The notes under the pieces were generated by a model, which saw only the letters and a program-made list of their open reading frames with translations, made no database searches and was not told the origin of the DNA. Source: Elioraea sp. (GTDB taxonomy: Bacteria; Pseudomonadota; Alphaproteobacteria; Acetobacterales; Acetobacteraceae). From it: a stretch of 64,000 nucleotides of DNA. A program made the position numbers and the translations under genes. Where the stretch lies: NCBI RefSeq assembly GCF_022842375.1, contig NZ_JALHPR010000021.1, forward strand, positions 17,981 to 81,980. Reading direction: 5' to 3'. Shown here one piece after another: positions 55,466 to 64,000 of the stretch; within the stretch, counting starts at the first letter, position 1; every line of letters begins with the position of its first letter.

Positions 55466-56583
55466 CCTGCCTCTCCGTGGTGGCGGCGCCGCGTCAGGGC
55501 CAGCAGCATCCCCATGCCGAGGGCCACCGCGAACACCGATGATCCGCCATAGCTGACGAAGGGCAGCGTCATCCCCTTCGTCGGGATCAGGTGCAGCGAC
55601 GAGGCCATGTTGATGAAGGCCTGCAGGCCGAACTGCGTCAGCAGCCCGGTCGCTGCGATGATCACGAACGTGTCGGTCTCGGCAAGCAGGCGCGCGAAGC
55701 CGCGGATCACCACAAACGCGAACAGGCCGATGATGGCGAGGCAGACGAGCATGCCGAACTCCTCGCCGGCCACGGCAAAGACGAAATCGGCATGCGCATC
55801 GGGCAGGATGTTCTTCACCCGCCCCTCGCCAGGGCCACGGCCGACGAGCCCGCCATTGGCAAAGGCGTCGAGCGCGGTCGAGACCTGGTAGTTGTCGCCG
55901 GCCGCCGGGTCGAGGAAGCGGTGCACGCGGCTCTGCACATGCGGGAAGAAGCTGTAGGCAGCGACAGCGATGCCAGCGACGAGCCCGCCCAGCACGCCCA
56001 CCCAGAAGAGGCGAAGCCCCGCCACGAACCACTGCGCGAGGAACACCCCGAGCACCACCGCCGCCATGCCGATATCCGGCTGCATCTTGAGTACGGCGAG
56101 GACGAGCGCCAGCATCAGGCACGCACCGGCCGCTCCCACCGGCGTGTTCGCGCGCTGGCCTTCGGCGAACAGCCAGGCGGCGAGAACGGCGAAGCAGGGC
56201 TTCAGGAACTCCGACGGCTGCAGCGACATGCCGGGCAGCGAGATCCACCGCCGCGCGCCCTTGATCTCCGCACCGATGATGAGCGTCGCTGCCGTGAACG
56301 CGAAGGCCACCGCGAAGCCGAGGAGCGCAAGCCGCCGCACCCCGCGGGGCCCGAGCAGGCTCACCCCCAGCATCACCGCGGCCGCGGCGGGGAGGTAGAC
56401 AAGCTGCTTCCGCACGAAGGCATAGGCATCGAGGCCGATGCGCTCGGCCACCGCGGGGCTTGCCGCGACCGTCATCAGCATGCCGACGGCGATCAGCATC
56501 GCGAGCGCGGTGAGCGTGAGGCGGTCGATCGTCCACCACCAGCGGCCGACCACCGAGCCGTCCGCGCGGTTGGCGGCGATCAT
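55462..56583 (-). CDS. ftsW: Septal peptidoglycan polymerase FtsW
   Basis: The 373-residue SEDS-family product has ten membrane segments. It shows KGARRWISLPGMSLQPSEFLK and the catalytic-loop VSTALDAFANGGLVGRGPGEG, DAHADFVFAVAGEEFGML and the C-terminal SYGGSSVFAVALGMG, all SEDS hallmarks, including the essential Asp in ADFVFAV. It polymerises glycan strands with FtsI at the septum. It overlaps murD and murG by four bases each. Confidence 0.98.
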   Translation of the reverse strand: MIAANRADGSVVGRWWWTIDRLTLTALAMLIAVGMLMTVAASPAVAERIGLDAYAFVRKQLVYLPAAAAVMLGVSLLGPRGVRRLALLGFAVAFAFTAATLIIGAEIKGARRWISLPGMSLQPSEFLKPCFAVLAAWLFAEGQRANTPVGAAGACLMLALVLAVLKMQPDIGMAAVVLGVFLAQWFVAGLRLFWVGVLGGLVAGIAVAAYSFFPHVQSRVHRFLDPAAGDNYQVSTALDAFANGGLVGRGPGEGRVKNILPDAHADFVFAVAGEEFGMLVCLAIIGLFAFVVIRGFARLLAETDTFVIIAATGLLTQFGLQAFINMASSLHLIPTKGMTLPFVSYGGSSVFAVALGMGMLLALTRRRHHGEAG

Positions 56584-57992
56584 CGCGCCACCTCGCCGCC
56601 AAGGGCGGCCACGACGTGGGCGAAGGCCTCGCCGCGCGCCTCGAAATGCGGGAACTGGTCGAAGCTCGCGCAGGCGGGAGACAGCAGCACGACTGCGGGA
56701 GGCTCGCGGCGGGCCGCGTCATGCGCCAGGGAAACCGCGCTCTCGAGTGTCCCGGCGATTGTGTGGGGCACGCCGGCGCCCGCGAGCGTCGCGGCAAACT
56801 CAGACGCCGCCTCGCCGATCAGGTACGCATGCGCGATGCGGCCGAACCACGGCGCGAGCGGGGCGATGCCGCCTTCCTTCTGCCGCCCGCCGGCAATCCA
56901 GAACACCCGGTCGTAGCAGCCAAGCGCGCGCGCCGCCGCATCGGCATTCGTCGCCTTGCTGTCATTGATGAACGCGACGCCGCCGACCTCGCCGACGCGC
57001 TGCTGGCGGTGCGGCAGGCCAGGGAAGGAGGCGATGCCATCGGCGATCGCGTTTGCATCGATGCCGAGCGAAACCGCCATGGCCGCCGCCGCCGCGGCGT
57101 TCTGCGCGTTGTGCGTGCCGGGCAGGGTCGGAATGCCGACGAGGCTCGCCAGCCGCCGCGGCGCCGCGCCCGTGTTATCCACAACCCTGCCGTGCGCCAC
57201 ATAGACCCCGCCGGCGAGCACCCCACGGGCGGAAATCCGCACCAGCCGCCCCGGCCCTGCCGCCAGCCCCTCGGCCATGGCGGCACTTGCCGCGTCGTCG
57301 ACGCCGACCACCGCCGTCGAGGTGCTGTCCTGACGGTCGAAGATATGCCGCTTGGCCGCGGCATAGCCGGCCATGTCGCCATGGCGGTCCAGGTGATCGG
57401 GGCTGAGGTTGAGCATCGCGGCCGCATCGAACCGGATCGTCGCGAGTCGCTCCAACATGTAGGACGACATTTCGAGGGTATAGACCCCCTCTGACCCCAA
57501 TATATTGAGTGACAGGGCCGGAGGACCCAGATTCGCGCCTGCCTCGGTGGCCACTCCGGCACGGTGGAGGATGTGGGCGAGCAGCGCCGTCGTGGTGCTT
57601 TTCCCGTTCGTGCCGGTGATGCCGGCGAAGCGCGCGCGCGAGCCTGCGGCACGGACGGCGCGGAACAGCAGCTCGACATCGGCCAGGATCGGCACCCCGA
57701 GCGAGAGGGCCCGGGCGGCAACCGGGTGCGGCCGCGGCAGACGATGCGGGATGCCGGGGGAGAGGACGAGCCCGTCCGACCCCGCCGCTGGCAGGAGTTC
57801 GGGTTCGGCCAGGGTGATGCCACCGGCGCGTGCAGCCTCGCGCGCCTCGGCCCCGTCATCCCAGGCGACGACCTCGGCACCCCAGCCCGCGAGGCGTCGC
57901 GCCGCGGCGAGCCCGGCGCGGCCGAGGCCGAGCACGGCGAAGCGCCTGCCCGCGAAGAGGGGGGGCTCTCGGCCCTCGCTCGTCCGGGTCAT
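56580..57992 (-). CDS. murD: UDP-MurNAc-L-alanine-D-glutamate ligase
   Basis: The 470-residue product has [20 protein letters not shown], the ATP loop [20 protein letters not shown] near residue 124, [38 protein letters not shown] and [17 protein letters not shown], with [20 protein letters not shown] near the end. It adds D-Glu in the cytoplasm. ATG 57992 overlaps the mraY stop by four bases. The frame upstream is only antisense of mraY. Confidence 0.98.
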   Translation of the reverse strand: MTRTSEGREPPLFAGRRFAVLGLGRAGLAAARRLAGWGAEVVAWDDGAEAREAARAGGITLAEPELLPAAGSDGLVLSPGIPHRLPRPHPVAARALSLGVPILADVELLFRAVRAAGSRARFAGITGTNGKSTTTALLAHILHRAGVATEAGANLGPPALSLNILGSEGVYTLEMSSYMLERLATIRFDAAAMLNLSPDHLDRHGDMAGYAAAKRHIFDRQDSTSTAVVGVDDAASAAMAEGLAAGPGRLVRISARGVLAGGVYVAHGRVVDNTGAAPRRLASLVGIPTLPGTHNAQNAAAAAAMAVSLGIDANAIADGIASFPGLPHRQQRVGEVGGVAFINDSKATNADAAARALGCYDRVFWIAGGRQKEGGIAPLAPWFGRIAHAYLIGEAASEFAATLAGAGVPHTIAGTLESAVSLAHDAARREPPAVVLLSPACASFDQFPHFEARGEAFAHVVAALGGEVAR

Positions 57993-59080
57993 CGGAGCTT
58001 CAGGGTGGAGAGGCCGACCAGCGCCAGCACCATGGCGATGATCCAGAAGCGGATGACGATGGTGCTTTCGGCCCAGCCCTTCTTCTCGAAATGGTGGTGC
58101 AGCGGCGCCATCCGGAACACGCGCTTGCCGGTGAGCTTGAAGCTCGCCACCTGCACGATCACCGACACCGTTTCGAGGACGAATAGCCCGCCGACGATGG
58201 CGAGAACGATCTCGTGCTTGGTCGCGACCGCGATCGAGCCGAGCGCGCCGCCGAGCGCCAGGCTGCCCGTGTCGCCCATGAACACCATCGCCGGGGGCGC
58301 ATTGAACCAGAGGAACCCCATGCCGGCGCCGATCAGCGCGGCGCACAGCACCGCAAGCTCGCCAGCGCCGGGGACGAAATGAAGCTGCAGGTAGTTCGCG
58401 AACACCGCGTTGCCGACGAGGTAGGCGATCAGCGCGAAGCAGCCTGCGGCGATCATTACCGGCACGATGGCGAGCCCGTCGAGCCCATCGGTCAGGTTCA
58501 CGGCGTTCGAGGCGCCCATCATCACGACCATGCCGAACAGCGGGAACAGGAAGCCGAGCGGCAGCAGCAATTCCTTCGACACGGGGAAGGCCAGCGCGGT
58601 CGCCAGCGGCGGGCGCGTCGCCCACATGATGATCACCGCCGCCGCGAGCCCGATCGCCGCCTGCACCGCGAGTTTCATCCGCCCCGACACACCACGCGTG
58701 TTGCGCTTCGTCACCTTCAGGAAATCGTCGGCGAAGCCGAGCGCGCCGTAGCCGGCGGTGACCAGCAGCACCGCCCAGACATAGGCGTTGCGGAGATCGG
58801 CCCAGAGCAGCGTCGACACGGAAAGGGCCAGCAGGATCAGCACGCCGCCCATCGTCGGCGTGCCGCGCTTTCCGAGGAGATGCGCCTCCGTCATGTACTG
58901 CTCGCGCATCGGCTGGCCCTGTGCCTGGATCGCGCGCAGGCGGCGGATCACCATCGGCCCCGCGGCGAAGGCGATGAACAGCGCCGTCATGCACGCCGCC
59001 CCCGACCGGAACGTCAGGTAGCGGAACAGGTTGAAGAGGATGAACTCGTCAGCCAGCGGGGCGAGGAGGTGGAACAGCAT
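57989..59080 (-). CDS. mraY: Phospho-MurNAc-pentapeptide transferase
   Basis: The 363-residue membrane protein has about ten helices and MraY motifs: [36 protein letters not shown] (catalytic DD), [37 protein letters not shown] and [16 protein letters not shown]. It makes lipid I on undecaprenyl phosphate. Its start shares one base with the murF stop (TGATG). Confidence 0.99.
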   Translation of the reverse strand: MLFHLLAPLADEFILFNLFRYLTFRSGAACMTALFIAFAAGPMVIRRLRAIQAQGQPMREQYMTEAHLLGKRGTPTMGGVLILLALSVSTLLWADLRNAYVWAVLLVTAGYGALGFADDFLKVTKRNTRGVSGRMKLAVQAAIGLAAAVIIMWATRPPLATALAFPVSKELLLPLGFLFPLFGMVVMMGASNAVNLTDGLDGLAIVPVMIAAGCFALIAYLVGNAVFANYLQLHFVPGAGELAVLCAALIGAGMGFLWFNAPPAMVFMGDTGSLALGGALGSIAVATKHEIVLAIVGGLFVLETVSVIVQVASFKLTGKRVFRMAPLHHHFEKKGWAESTIVIRFWIIAMVLALVGLSTLKLR

Positions 59081-60477
59081 CAGCCTTTTGCTCCACCTGG
59101 CGCATCACCGGCGAGTGCCGCCGCAAGGGGGCCCATGCGGCTGCCGAGCGAGCCCTTCACCAGCACGACATCGCCCGCCAGCAGGGCTGGCCTGACGAGC
59201 GGCAGCAGCGCGGTGCTGTCGGCTGCGTAGCCGCCGCGAAGCCGTGCCGGCAGAGCATCGTAGAGGCCGCGCATCAGGCCGCCGCAGCAGAAGACGCTGT
59301 CGATCCCCGCCGCCGCGATCGGCTCGGCCAGCGCGCGGTGATCCTGCTCGGCCCGCTCACCGAGCTCAAGCATGTCGCCCAACACGGCGATGCGCCGCGC
59401 CGCAGGTGCCGTGCCAAGCACCGCGAGGGCAGCGCGGACGGAAGGGGGAGAGGCATTGTAGCTGTCATCGAGCAGCGTCGCCTCGCCACCGGGCAGCGGG
59501 ATCGTACGGCGGCGGCCACGCCCACCCGCGGGCGCGATGGCGGCGAGCACCGGCAGTGCCGCTGCCGGGTCGGCGCCGGCGGCGAACACGGTGGCGAGAA
59601 CGCCGCAGGCGTTGCGCGCAGCATGCACGCCTGGTGAGGCCAGCACTGTCTCGTACTCGCGGCCCAGCAGGCCGATGTGAACCCGCATTGACCAGCCCTC
59701 AGCCTGCCAGGAGAGAAGGCGCACATCGGCCATCGGGTCTGTGCCGAAGGTGATGATGCGGCCGACGCCGCGCGCATGGGCCAGGGCGGTCAGCCGTGCG
59801 AAATGGCGGTTGTCGCGGTTCAGCACAACGGCACCACCCGGCACCAGGCCCTCCATGATCGCGCCCTTCTCGTCGGCGATCGCTTCCTCGCTCTCGAAAT
59901 GCGCGATGTGCACCGCCTCGACCGTGGTGATCAGGGCGACATGCGGGGCGGCGAGGCGTGCGAGCGGGGCGATCTCGCCTGGATGGTTCATGCCGATTTC
60001 GACGACGGCGAACAGCGCCCCCTGTGGCAGGCGCGCGAGGGTGAGCGGTACGCCGAGATGGTTGTTGAACGAGGCAGCGGCGGCGTGCGTCGGTCCCTGC
60101 GCGCCGAGCACCGCTGCCAGCGCCTCCTTCGTGCTGGTCTTGCCGACCGAGCCCGTGACGGCAACGACCGAGGCGCTGCTGCGCTGGCGGCCGGCGTTGC
60201 CGAGGGAACGCAGTCCGGCGAGCGTGTCCTCGACGTGGAGAAGCGGTGCCTCGGGCCCTACATCGCGTGGCGTTTCCGACACCATCGCTGCCGCCGCACC
60301 GCGCGCGAAGGCATCGGCGACGAAGTCATGCCCGTCACGCGCGTCCTTGATCGCGATGAAGAGATCGCCAGCCGCGAGGCTGCGCGTATCGATCGAGACG
60401 CCAGTCGCCGCGAAGCCCGTCGTCACACGTCCGCCCGTTGCGGCAGCCACGTCCGCGGATGTCCAGAGCGCCGTCAT
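59080..60477 (-). CDS. murF: UDP-MurNAc-tripeptide-D-alanyl-D-alanine ligase
   Basis: The 465-residue Mur ligase shows [19 protein letters not shown], the ATP loop [18 protein letters not shown] near residue 105, [35 protein letters not shown], and [16 protein letters not shown], all specific for MurF. It adds the D-Ala-D-Ala made by Ddl. The start overlaps the murE stop by four bases. Confidence 0.98.
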   Translation of the reverse strand: MTALWTSADVAAATGGRVTTGFAATGVSIDTRSLAAGDLFIAIKDARDGHDFVADAFARGAAAAMVSETPRDVGPEAPLLHVEDTLAGLRSLGNAGRQRSSASVVAVTGSVGKTSTKEALAAVLGAQGPTHAAAASFNNHLGVPLTLARLPQGALFAVVEIGMNHPGEIAPLARLAAPHVALITTVEAVHIAHFESEEAIADEKGAIMEGLVPGGAVVLNRDNRHFARLTALAHARGVGRIITFGTDPMADVRLLSWQAEGWSMRVHIGLLGREYETVLASPGVHAARNACGVLATVFAAGADPAAALPVLAAIAPAGGRGRRRTIPLPGGEATLLDDSYNASPPSVRAALAVLGTAPAARRIAVLGDMLELGERAEQDHRALAEPIAAAGIDSVFCCGGLMRGLYDALPARLRGGYAADSTALLPLVRPALLAGDVVLVKGSLGSRMGPLAAALAGDAPGGAKG

Positions 60478-61961
60478 TCCCGCGCTCCCGCGGCCTGCCG
60501 CGCGACCGTTGCGTCATCGAACGGGATGATCCGCCCGGCGATTTCCTGGCCCTGCTCGTGCCCCTTGCCGGCAATGACGAGAACATCGCCGGGGCCGAGG
60601 GATGCGATCGCCGTGGCGATGGCAGCGTCACGGCCGCCGATCTCGACAGCCTCCGGCATGATGGCGCGCGCGCCGGCGAGCACCGCGGCGCGGATCGTGG
60701 CCGGGTCCTCGCTGCGGGGATTGTCGTCGGTGATCGTGACGCTGTCGGCCCCCCGCGCGGCCGCCTCGCCCATCAGCGGTCGCTTGCCTGGGTCACGGTC
60801 ACCGCCCGCACCGACGACGATCGCGAGCCTGCCGGCAACGTGCGGGCGAAGGGCCGAGAGCACCGTCGTGATCGCGTCCGGGGTGTGCGCATAGTCGACA
60901 TAGATCGCCGCCCCGCTGCCGAGAACGGCGACACGCTCGATCCGCCCGCGCACGCCGGCGAGGCTGGGCAGCAGCGCGAACACGGCGTCGGCCTCCGCCC
61001 CGGTCGCGATCGCGAGCATGGCGGCGACGAGCGCGTTGGCCCCCTGGAAGCCGACGAGGGGCAGCAGCACGTCGCGCCGCGTGCCTGCATGGGTGAGCGT
61101 GATCGCCTGGCCATCGGCGCGCGCTTCGGTCCGCTCGATCGCGATCGTCGCACCGGCATCGCCCACTGTCATGAGCCGCAGGCCGCGCTCCGCCGCGATC
61201 GCGCGCAGGCGTGCGAGCGCCTCTGCCGGCAGGGCGGTGTGCGCCACGGCCGCGGCACCGGGGGGAAGCAGCGTGTCGAACAGGCGGAGCTTGGCGTCGA
61301 GATAGGCCGCCATGCCGCCGTGATAGTCGAGATGGTCACGCGTGAAGGTGGTGAAGGCCCCGGCCGCGAGCCTGACGCCATCGAGGCGCCGCTGGTCGAG
61401 CCCATGCGAGGAGGCCTCGATCGCGGCATGGTCGATGCCGCTGCGGGCAAGCCGCGCAAGGGTTGCGGCGAGGGCGACGGGGTCTGGCGTCGTCAGCCCT
61501 GGTCCGCCAGGCTCGCCGGGGGCGACGAGCCCGAGCGTGCCGAGCGAGGCGGCACGGCCCTGGTGCAGCCCGGCCCAGATCTGGCGCAGGAAATCGGCGG
61601 TGCTCGTCTTGCCGTTGGTGCCGGTGATCGCGGCGATGCTGCGCGGCTGGGCACCATGGAAGGCGGCGGCCATCAGCGCGAGGCGACGTCGCGGATCGAC
61701 GTCCTCGATCATCGGGCGCGGCGGAACGGCGGGCGGCCAGGCGGTGCCCGGTGGTGCGAGGACGGCCGCGGCACCACGCGCCACCGCATCGCCGATGAAG
61801 GCGCGGCCATCGGCCTTCGCACCCGGCAGCGCGGCGAAGAGATAGCCCGGCATCACCGCGCGGCTGTCGGCCGTCAGACCAGCGATCACGACGGCGCCCT
61901 CGGCGGCAGGGAGGGGAGTGGCGGGGCCCGTCGCTGCCATGAGATCAATGAGTCGTGACAC
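60474..61961 (-). CDS. murE: UDP-MurNAc-dipeptide-meso-diaminopimelate ligase
   Basis: The product has 495 residues from GTG 61961, which starts VSRLIDLM and aligns better with MurE openings than the ATG at 61940. It has GLTADSRAVMPGYLFAALPG, the ATP loop AITGTNGKTSTADFLRQIW at about 108-126, the EASSHGLDQRRL segment, VDYAHTPDAITTVL and the DDNPRSEDP motif near 412, whose DNPR marks specificity for meso-diaminopimelate. It overlaps ftsI by 17 bases and murF by four. Confidence 0.97.
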   Translation of the reverse strand: MSRLIDLMAATGPATPLPAAEGAVVIAGLTADSRAVMPGYLFAALPGAKADGRAFIGDAVARGAAAVLAPPGTAWPPAVPPRPMIEDVDPRRRLALMAAAFHGAQPRSIAAITGTNGKTSTADFLRQIWAGLHQGRAASLGTLGLVAPGEPGGPGLTTPDPVALAATLARLARSGIDHAAIEASSHGLDQRRLDGVRLAAGAFTTFTRDHLDYHGGMAAYLDAKLRLFDTLLPPGAAAVAHTALPAEALARLRAIAAERGLRLMTVGDAGATIAIERTEARADGQAITLTHAGTRRDVLLPLVGFQGANALVAAMLAIATGAEADAVFALLPSLAGVRGRIERVAVLGSGAAIYVDYAHTPDAITTVLSALRPHVAGRLAIVVGAGGDRDPGKRPLMGEAAARGADSVTITDDNPRSEDPATIRAAVLAGARAIMPEAVEIGGRDAAIATAIASLGPGDVLVIAGKGHEQGQEIAGRIIPFDDATVARQAAGARE

Positions 61962-63807
61962 GGGTTGCCGGGGTAGGGGCAGCGGGTGCGGCCGCGGTGC
62001 GCTGCGCGGGGGCAGCGGCCGGGCGGCCGGGCCGTGCAGGCTGGAGCGGCATGGCGAGCGAGGCGCGGAGCTGGTCGGTCTCCTGCGCGGGCGAGAGGCC
62101 GAGCAGCGGGCCGACCTGCGCGAGCGCCGCCTGCGCCGCCGGGGCGGCGACCCACCCGCCCGTCGCGTAGCCGGCCGTATCGCGCCGGCCCTTCGGCTCG
62201 TCGACCATGACGTAGACGACGTAGCGCGGATCATGGCTCGGGAAGATGCCGGTGAAGGAGGAGATGCGCGCATTCATCAGGTAGCCGCCGCGGGGGCCGA
62301 CCTTCTGCGCCGTGCCGGTCTTTCCGCCAACGAAATATCCTGGAACGTCGGCACCCTTGCCCGTGCCTTCGGTGACCGCAAGGCGCATCAGCCGGCGCAG
62401 CGTGTCGGACGTTTCCGCCCTGATCACGCGCGTGCCACGGGCTGCCGCCTCGCTCTCGCGGGCGAGCAGCGTCGGGCGGTGCAGCATCCCGCCATTGACC
62501 ATCGCGGCCGTTGCGGTGGCGACCGCGAGCGGGCTCACCGAGATCCCGTGGCCGTAGCTGATCGTCAGCGTATTGATCTCGCGCCAGTTGTTGCCGCGCG
62601 GATAGAGCGGCGCGGCGACCTCGGAGAGCTCGATGCCGGGCCGGGCGGTGAGCCCGATGCGCTCGATGAAGGCGCGGTGGCGCGGCACGCCGACCTCGAG
62701 CGCCATGCGTGCGGTGCCGATGTTGGAGGAGTAGGTGAAGATCTCCGGCACCGTCAGCCAGCGGTTCTTGCCCTTGAAGTCGCTGATCGTGAACCGGCCA
62801 TGGGTGATCGGGCGCGATGCGTCATAGCCGCCCCAAAGCTGGGTGGTCCCGAGTTCGAGCGCCATGCCCGTGGTGAACAGCTTGAACGTGCTGCCGGGCT
62901 CGTAGACGCCGACGGTGATGCGGTTGAACCGCTCCTCGTTCGTCGCGGTGCCGACATCCGCGGGCAGGTAGTCGGGCAGGCTGACCATCGCGACGACTTC
63001 GCCCGAGCGCACGTCCATCACGACGCCCGCACCGCCGATCGCGTCGAAGCGCGCGATCGAGGCGGCGAGCGCCTCGCGCAGCACGTGCTGCACGCGCACG
63101 TCGATGGAGAGCCTGAGCGCCTCGGCTGGGTCCTCGCGCAGCCGCTGGTCGAAGAAGCGCTCGACGCCGGCGATGCCATGGCCATCGACATCGGTACCGC
63201 CGATCACGTGAACGGCCGATCGGCCTTGCGGATAGACGCGCCGCTCCGCCTTCTCGAAATAGAGGCCGGGTATGCCGAGGCGGTTGACGCCATCCTGCTC
63301 GCGCGGCCCCAGATGGCGGCGGATATAGACGAAGGTGCGCTCGCCCGTCAGCCGCTGCGTCAGTGCCGCGATGTCGATGCCCGGCAGGACGCCGGCCAGT
63401 GCGCGCGCGGCCTCGGCCGGATCGGCGATCTGGCGCGGGTTGGCGTAGAGGGCCACCGTCGGCAGCGAGACGGCGAGGATGACGCCGTTGCGGTCGGTGA
63501 TCGAGGCACGCGCGACCGGCGGATCGGGATCGATCGCAGCGACTGGCGGGGCCGATTGCCGCGGCGCGCTGGCGCTGAACACCGTCGCATCCGCGAGCCG
63601 TGCCGCGACCGCGACGTAGAGGACGGCGAACAGGCCAGCGCCGATCAGCAGGCGCGAGCGGGCGCGGTCAAGCTGCGCGCGGCGCCGCCCATCGGCCATG
63701 ATCGGGGCGGGCGGCTTCGCGGCACGCCAGGGCGCGAGCGCCTGGCCGGCCGCTGCCTCAGGCGACGCGCCGATCGCAACGGGCGGTGGCGGGACTTCGC
63801 GGATCAT
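61945..63807 (-). CDS. ftsI: Septal transpeptidase FtsI (PBP3)
   Basis: The 620-residue product has a Pro-rich cytoplasmic tail, one membrane helix (about residues 55-75), a pedestal domain and a class B transpeptidase domain. Motifs are GVYEPGSTFKLFTTGMALEL (catalytic Ser in STFK near 305), TYSSNIGTARMA (SSN near 358) and GYFVGGKTGTAQKVGPRG (KTG near 493). It cross-links septal peptidoglycan with FtsW. ATG 63807 follows the ftsL stop by 4 bases with GGAGGG upstream; a GTG at 63831 is an alternative. The C-terminus is Ala/Pro-rich. Confidence 0.97.
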   Translation of the reverse strand: MIREVPPPPVAIGASPEAAAGQALAPWRAAKPPAPIMADGRRRAQLDRARSRLLIGAGLFAVLYVAVAARLADATVFSASAPRQSAPPVAAIDPDPPVARASITDRNGVILAVSLPTVALYANPRQIADPAEAARALAGVLPGIDIAALTQRLTGERTFVYIRRHLGPREQDGVNRLGIPGLYFEKAERRVYPQGRSAVHVIGGTDVDGHGIAGVERFFDQRLREDPAEALRLSIDVRVQHVLREALAASIARFDAIGGAGVVMDVRSGEVVAMVSLPDYLPADVGTATNEERFNRITVGVYEPGSTFKLFTTGMALELGTTQLWGGYDASRPITHGRFTISDFKGKNRWLTVPEIFTYSSNIGTARMALEVGVPRHRAFIERIGLTARPGIELSEVAAPLYPRGNNWREINTLTISYGHGISVSPLAVATATAAMVNGGMLHRPTLLARESEAAARGTRVIRAETSDTLRRLMRLAVTEGTGKGADVPGYFVGGKTGTAQKVGPRGGYLMNARISSFTGIFPSHDPRYVVYVMVDEPKGRRDTAGYATGGWVAAPAAQAALAQVGPLLGLSPAQETDQLRASLAMPLQPARPGRPAAAPAQRTAAAPAAPTPATRVTTH

Positions 63808-63811
63808 CTTC

Positions 63812-64000
63812 TCAGTTCCCTCCGACGACACGGGGAACCGGCGGCGGCAGCGAGGCCGATGGCGCGCCGAGCGATGACGTGACGGCCTGCCGCGCGACAG
63901 GTGGTGGCGGCGCGGCGCTGATGGCGATGACGGGCGTGGCCTGCGGCCGGGTTGGCGCCGCGACGGTTGTGGCCGCCCCCTGTCCTGCCGGTGGCATGAG
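63812..64000 (-). CDS. ftsL: FtsL-like division protein, C-terminal part
   Basis: About 62 codons before a stop at 63812 remain in the window, reading a Pro/Ala-rich tail (APPPPVARQAVTSSLGAP, ending PRVVGGN). No diagnostic motif survives, so the name rests on position: directly upstream of ftsI, where ftsL lies in alphaproteobacterial dcw clusters. The gene extends past the right edge. Confidence 0.6.
   Translation of the reverse strand, partial: LMPPAGQGAATTVAAPTRPQATPVIAISAAPPPPVARQAVTSSLGAPSASLPPPVPRVVGGN

Noticed and set aside
61918..63882. Open frame of 654 codons on the plus strand opposite ftsI
   Set aside because: Antisense of ftsI; composition biased to Arg, Asp, Ala and no domain motif.

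Overview
The window is very GC-rich and comes from a Gram-negative alphaproteobacterium. Outer-membrane genes (lpxC, bamD, mlaA, mlaC) prove the Gram-negative envelope. The gene order ftsL-ftsI-murE-murF-mraY-murD-ftsW-murG-murC-murB-ddl-ftsQ-ftsA-ftsZ followed by lpxC-bamD-recN-ligA is the alphaproteobacterial division/cell-wall (dcw) arrangement. The base composition and accessory genes would fit Rhodospirillales/Acetobacteraceae-like bacteria, but genus is inference only. Almost every gene was identified from protein motifs read by eye.

Positions 1-9470 (minus strand) hold a tightly packed catabolic/transport operon: two hydantoinase/oxoprolinase pairs (hyuA-hyuB, hyuA-hyuB), the two membrane subunits of a TRAP transporter (dctQ, dctM) and the start of a nitrilase-superfamily hydrolase that runs off the left edge. 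Positions 9.6-23 kb are a mixed region: an EamA exporter, a FAD amino-acid/amine oxidase, an SDR dehydrogenase, a DUF808 membrane protein, a universal stress protein, a large KAP P-loop NTPase with a Clp-N-like N-terminus overlapping an M20 carboxypeptidase gene, an AEC transporter, soluble pyrophosphatase, a MetX-like secreted alpha/beta hydrolase and a secreted beta-lactamase-like serine hydrolase.

A tRNA gene with anticodon CAT sits at 23277-23352, and the next 1.3 kb (an unrecognised protein, a probable gene fragment and a small hypothetical gene) looks like a small accessory patch. From 24.7 kb come ettA, a translationally coupled pair of LuxR-type regulators divergent from a methyltransferase-like gene with two clean operator-like palindromes between them, mlaC-mlaA, metF, a BASS-type transporter, a secreted pentapeptide-repeat protein, a UvrD/PcrA helicase coupled to prmA, a DUF1127 protein, aminopeptidase P, a DUF1810 protein, and an ArsR/SRPBCC pair with two matching operator palindromes exactly 40 bp apart.

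From 41 to 64 kb everything is core: ligA-recN-bamD-lpxC, then a strong intrinsic terminator, then the dcw cluster from ftsZ back to a truncated ftsL at the right edge. Within the cluster nearly every gene overlaps its neighbour by 1-17 bases (mostly ATGA), so peptidoglycan-precursor synthesis (murE, murF, mraY, murD, murG, murC, murB, ddl) and the divisome (ftsL, ftsI, ftsW, ftsQ, ftsA, ftsZ) are probably transcribed and translated together.

The best candidates for something less described are the Clp-N/KAP NTPase, the double HyuAB-TRAP operon, the tRNA-adjacent patch, and the LuxR-pair/methyltransferase intergenic region.
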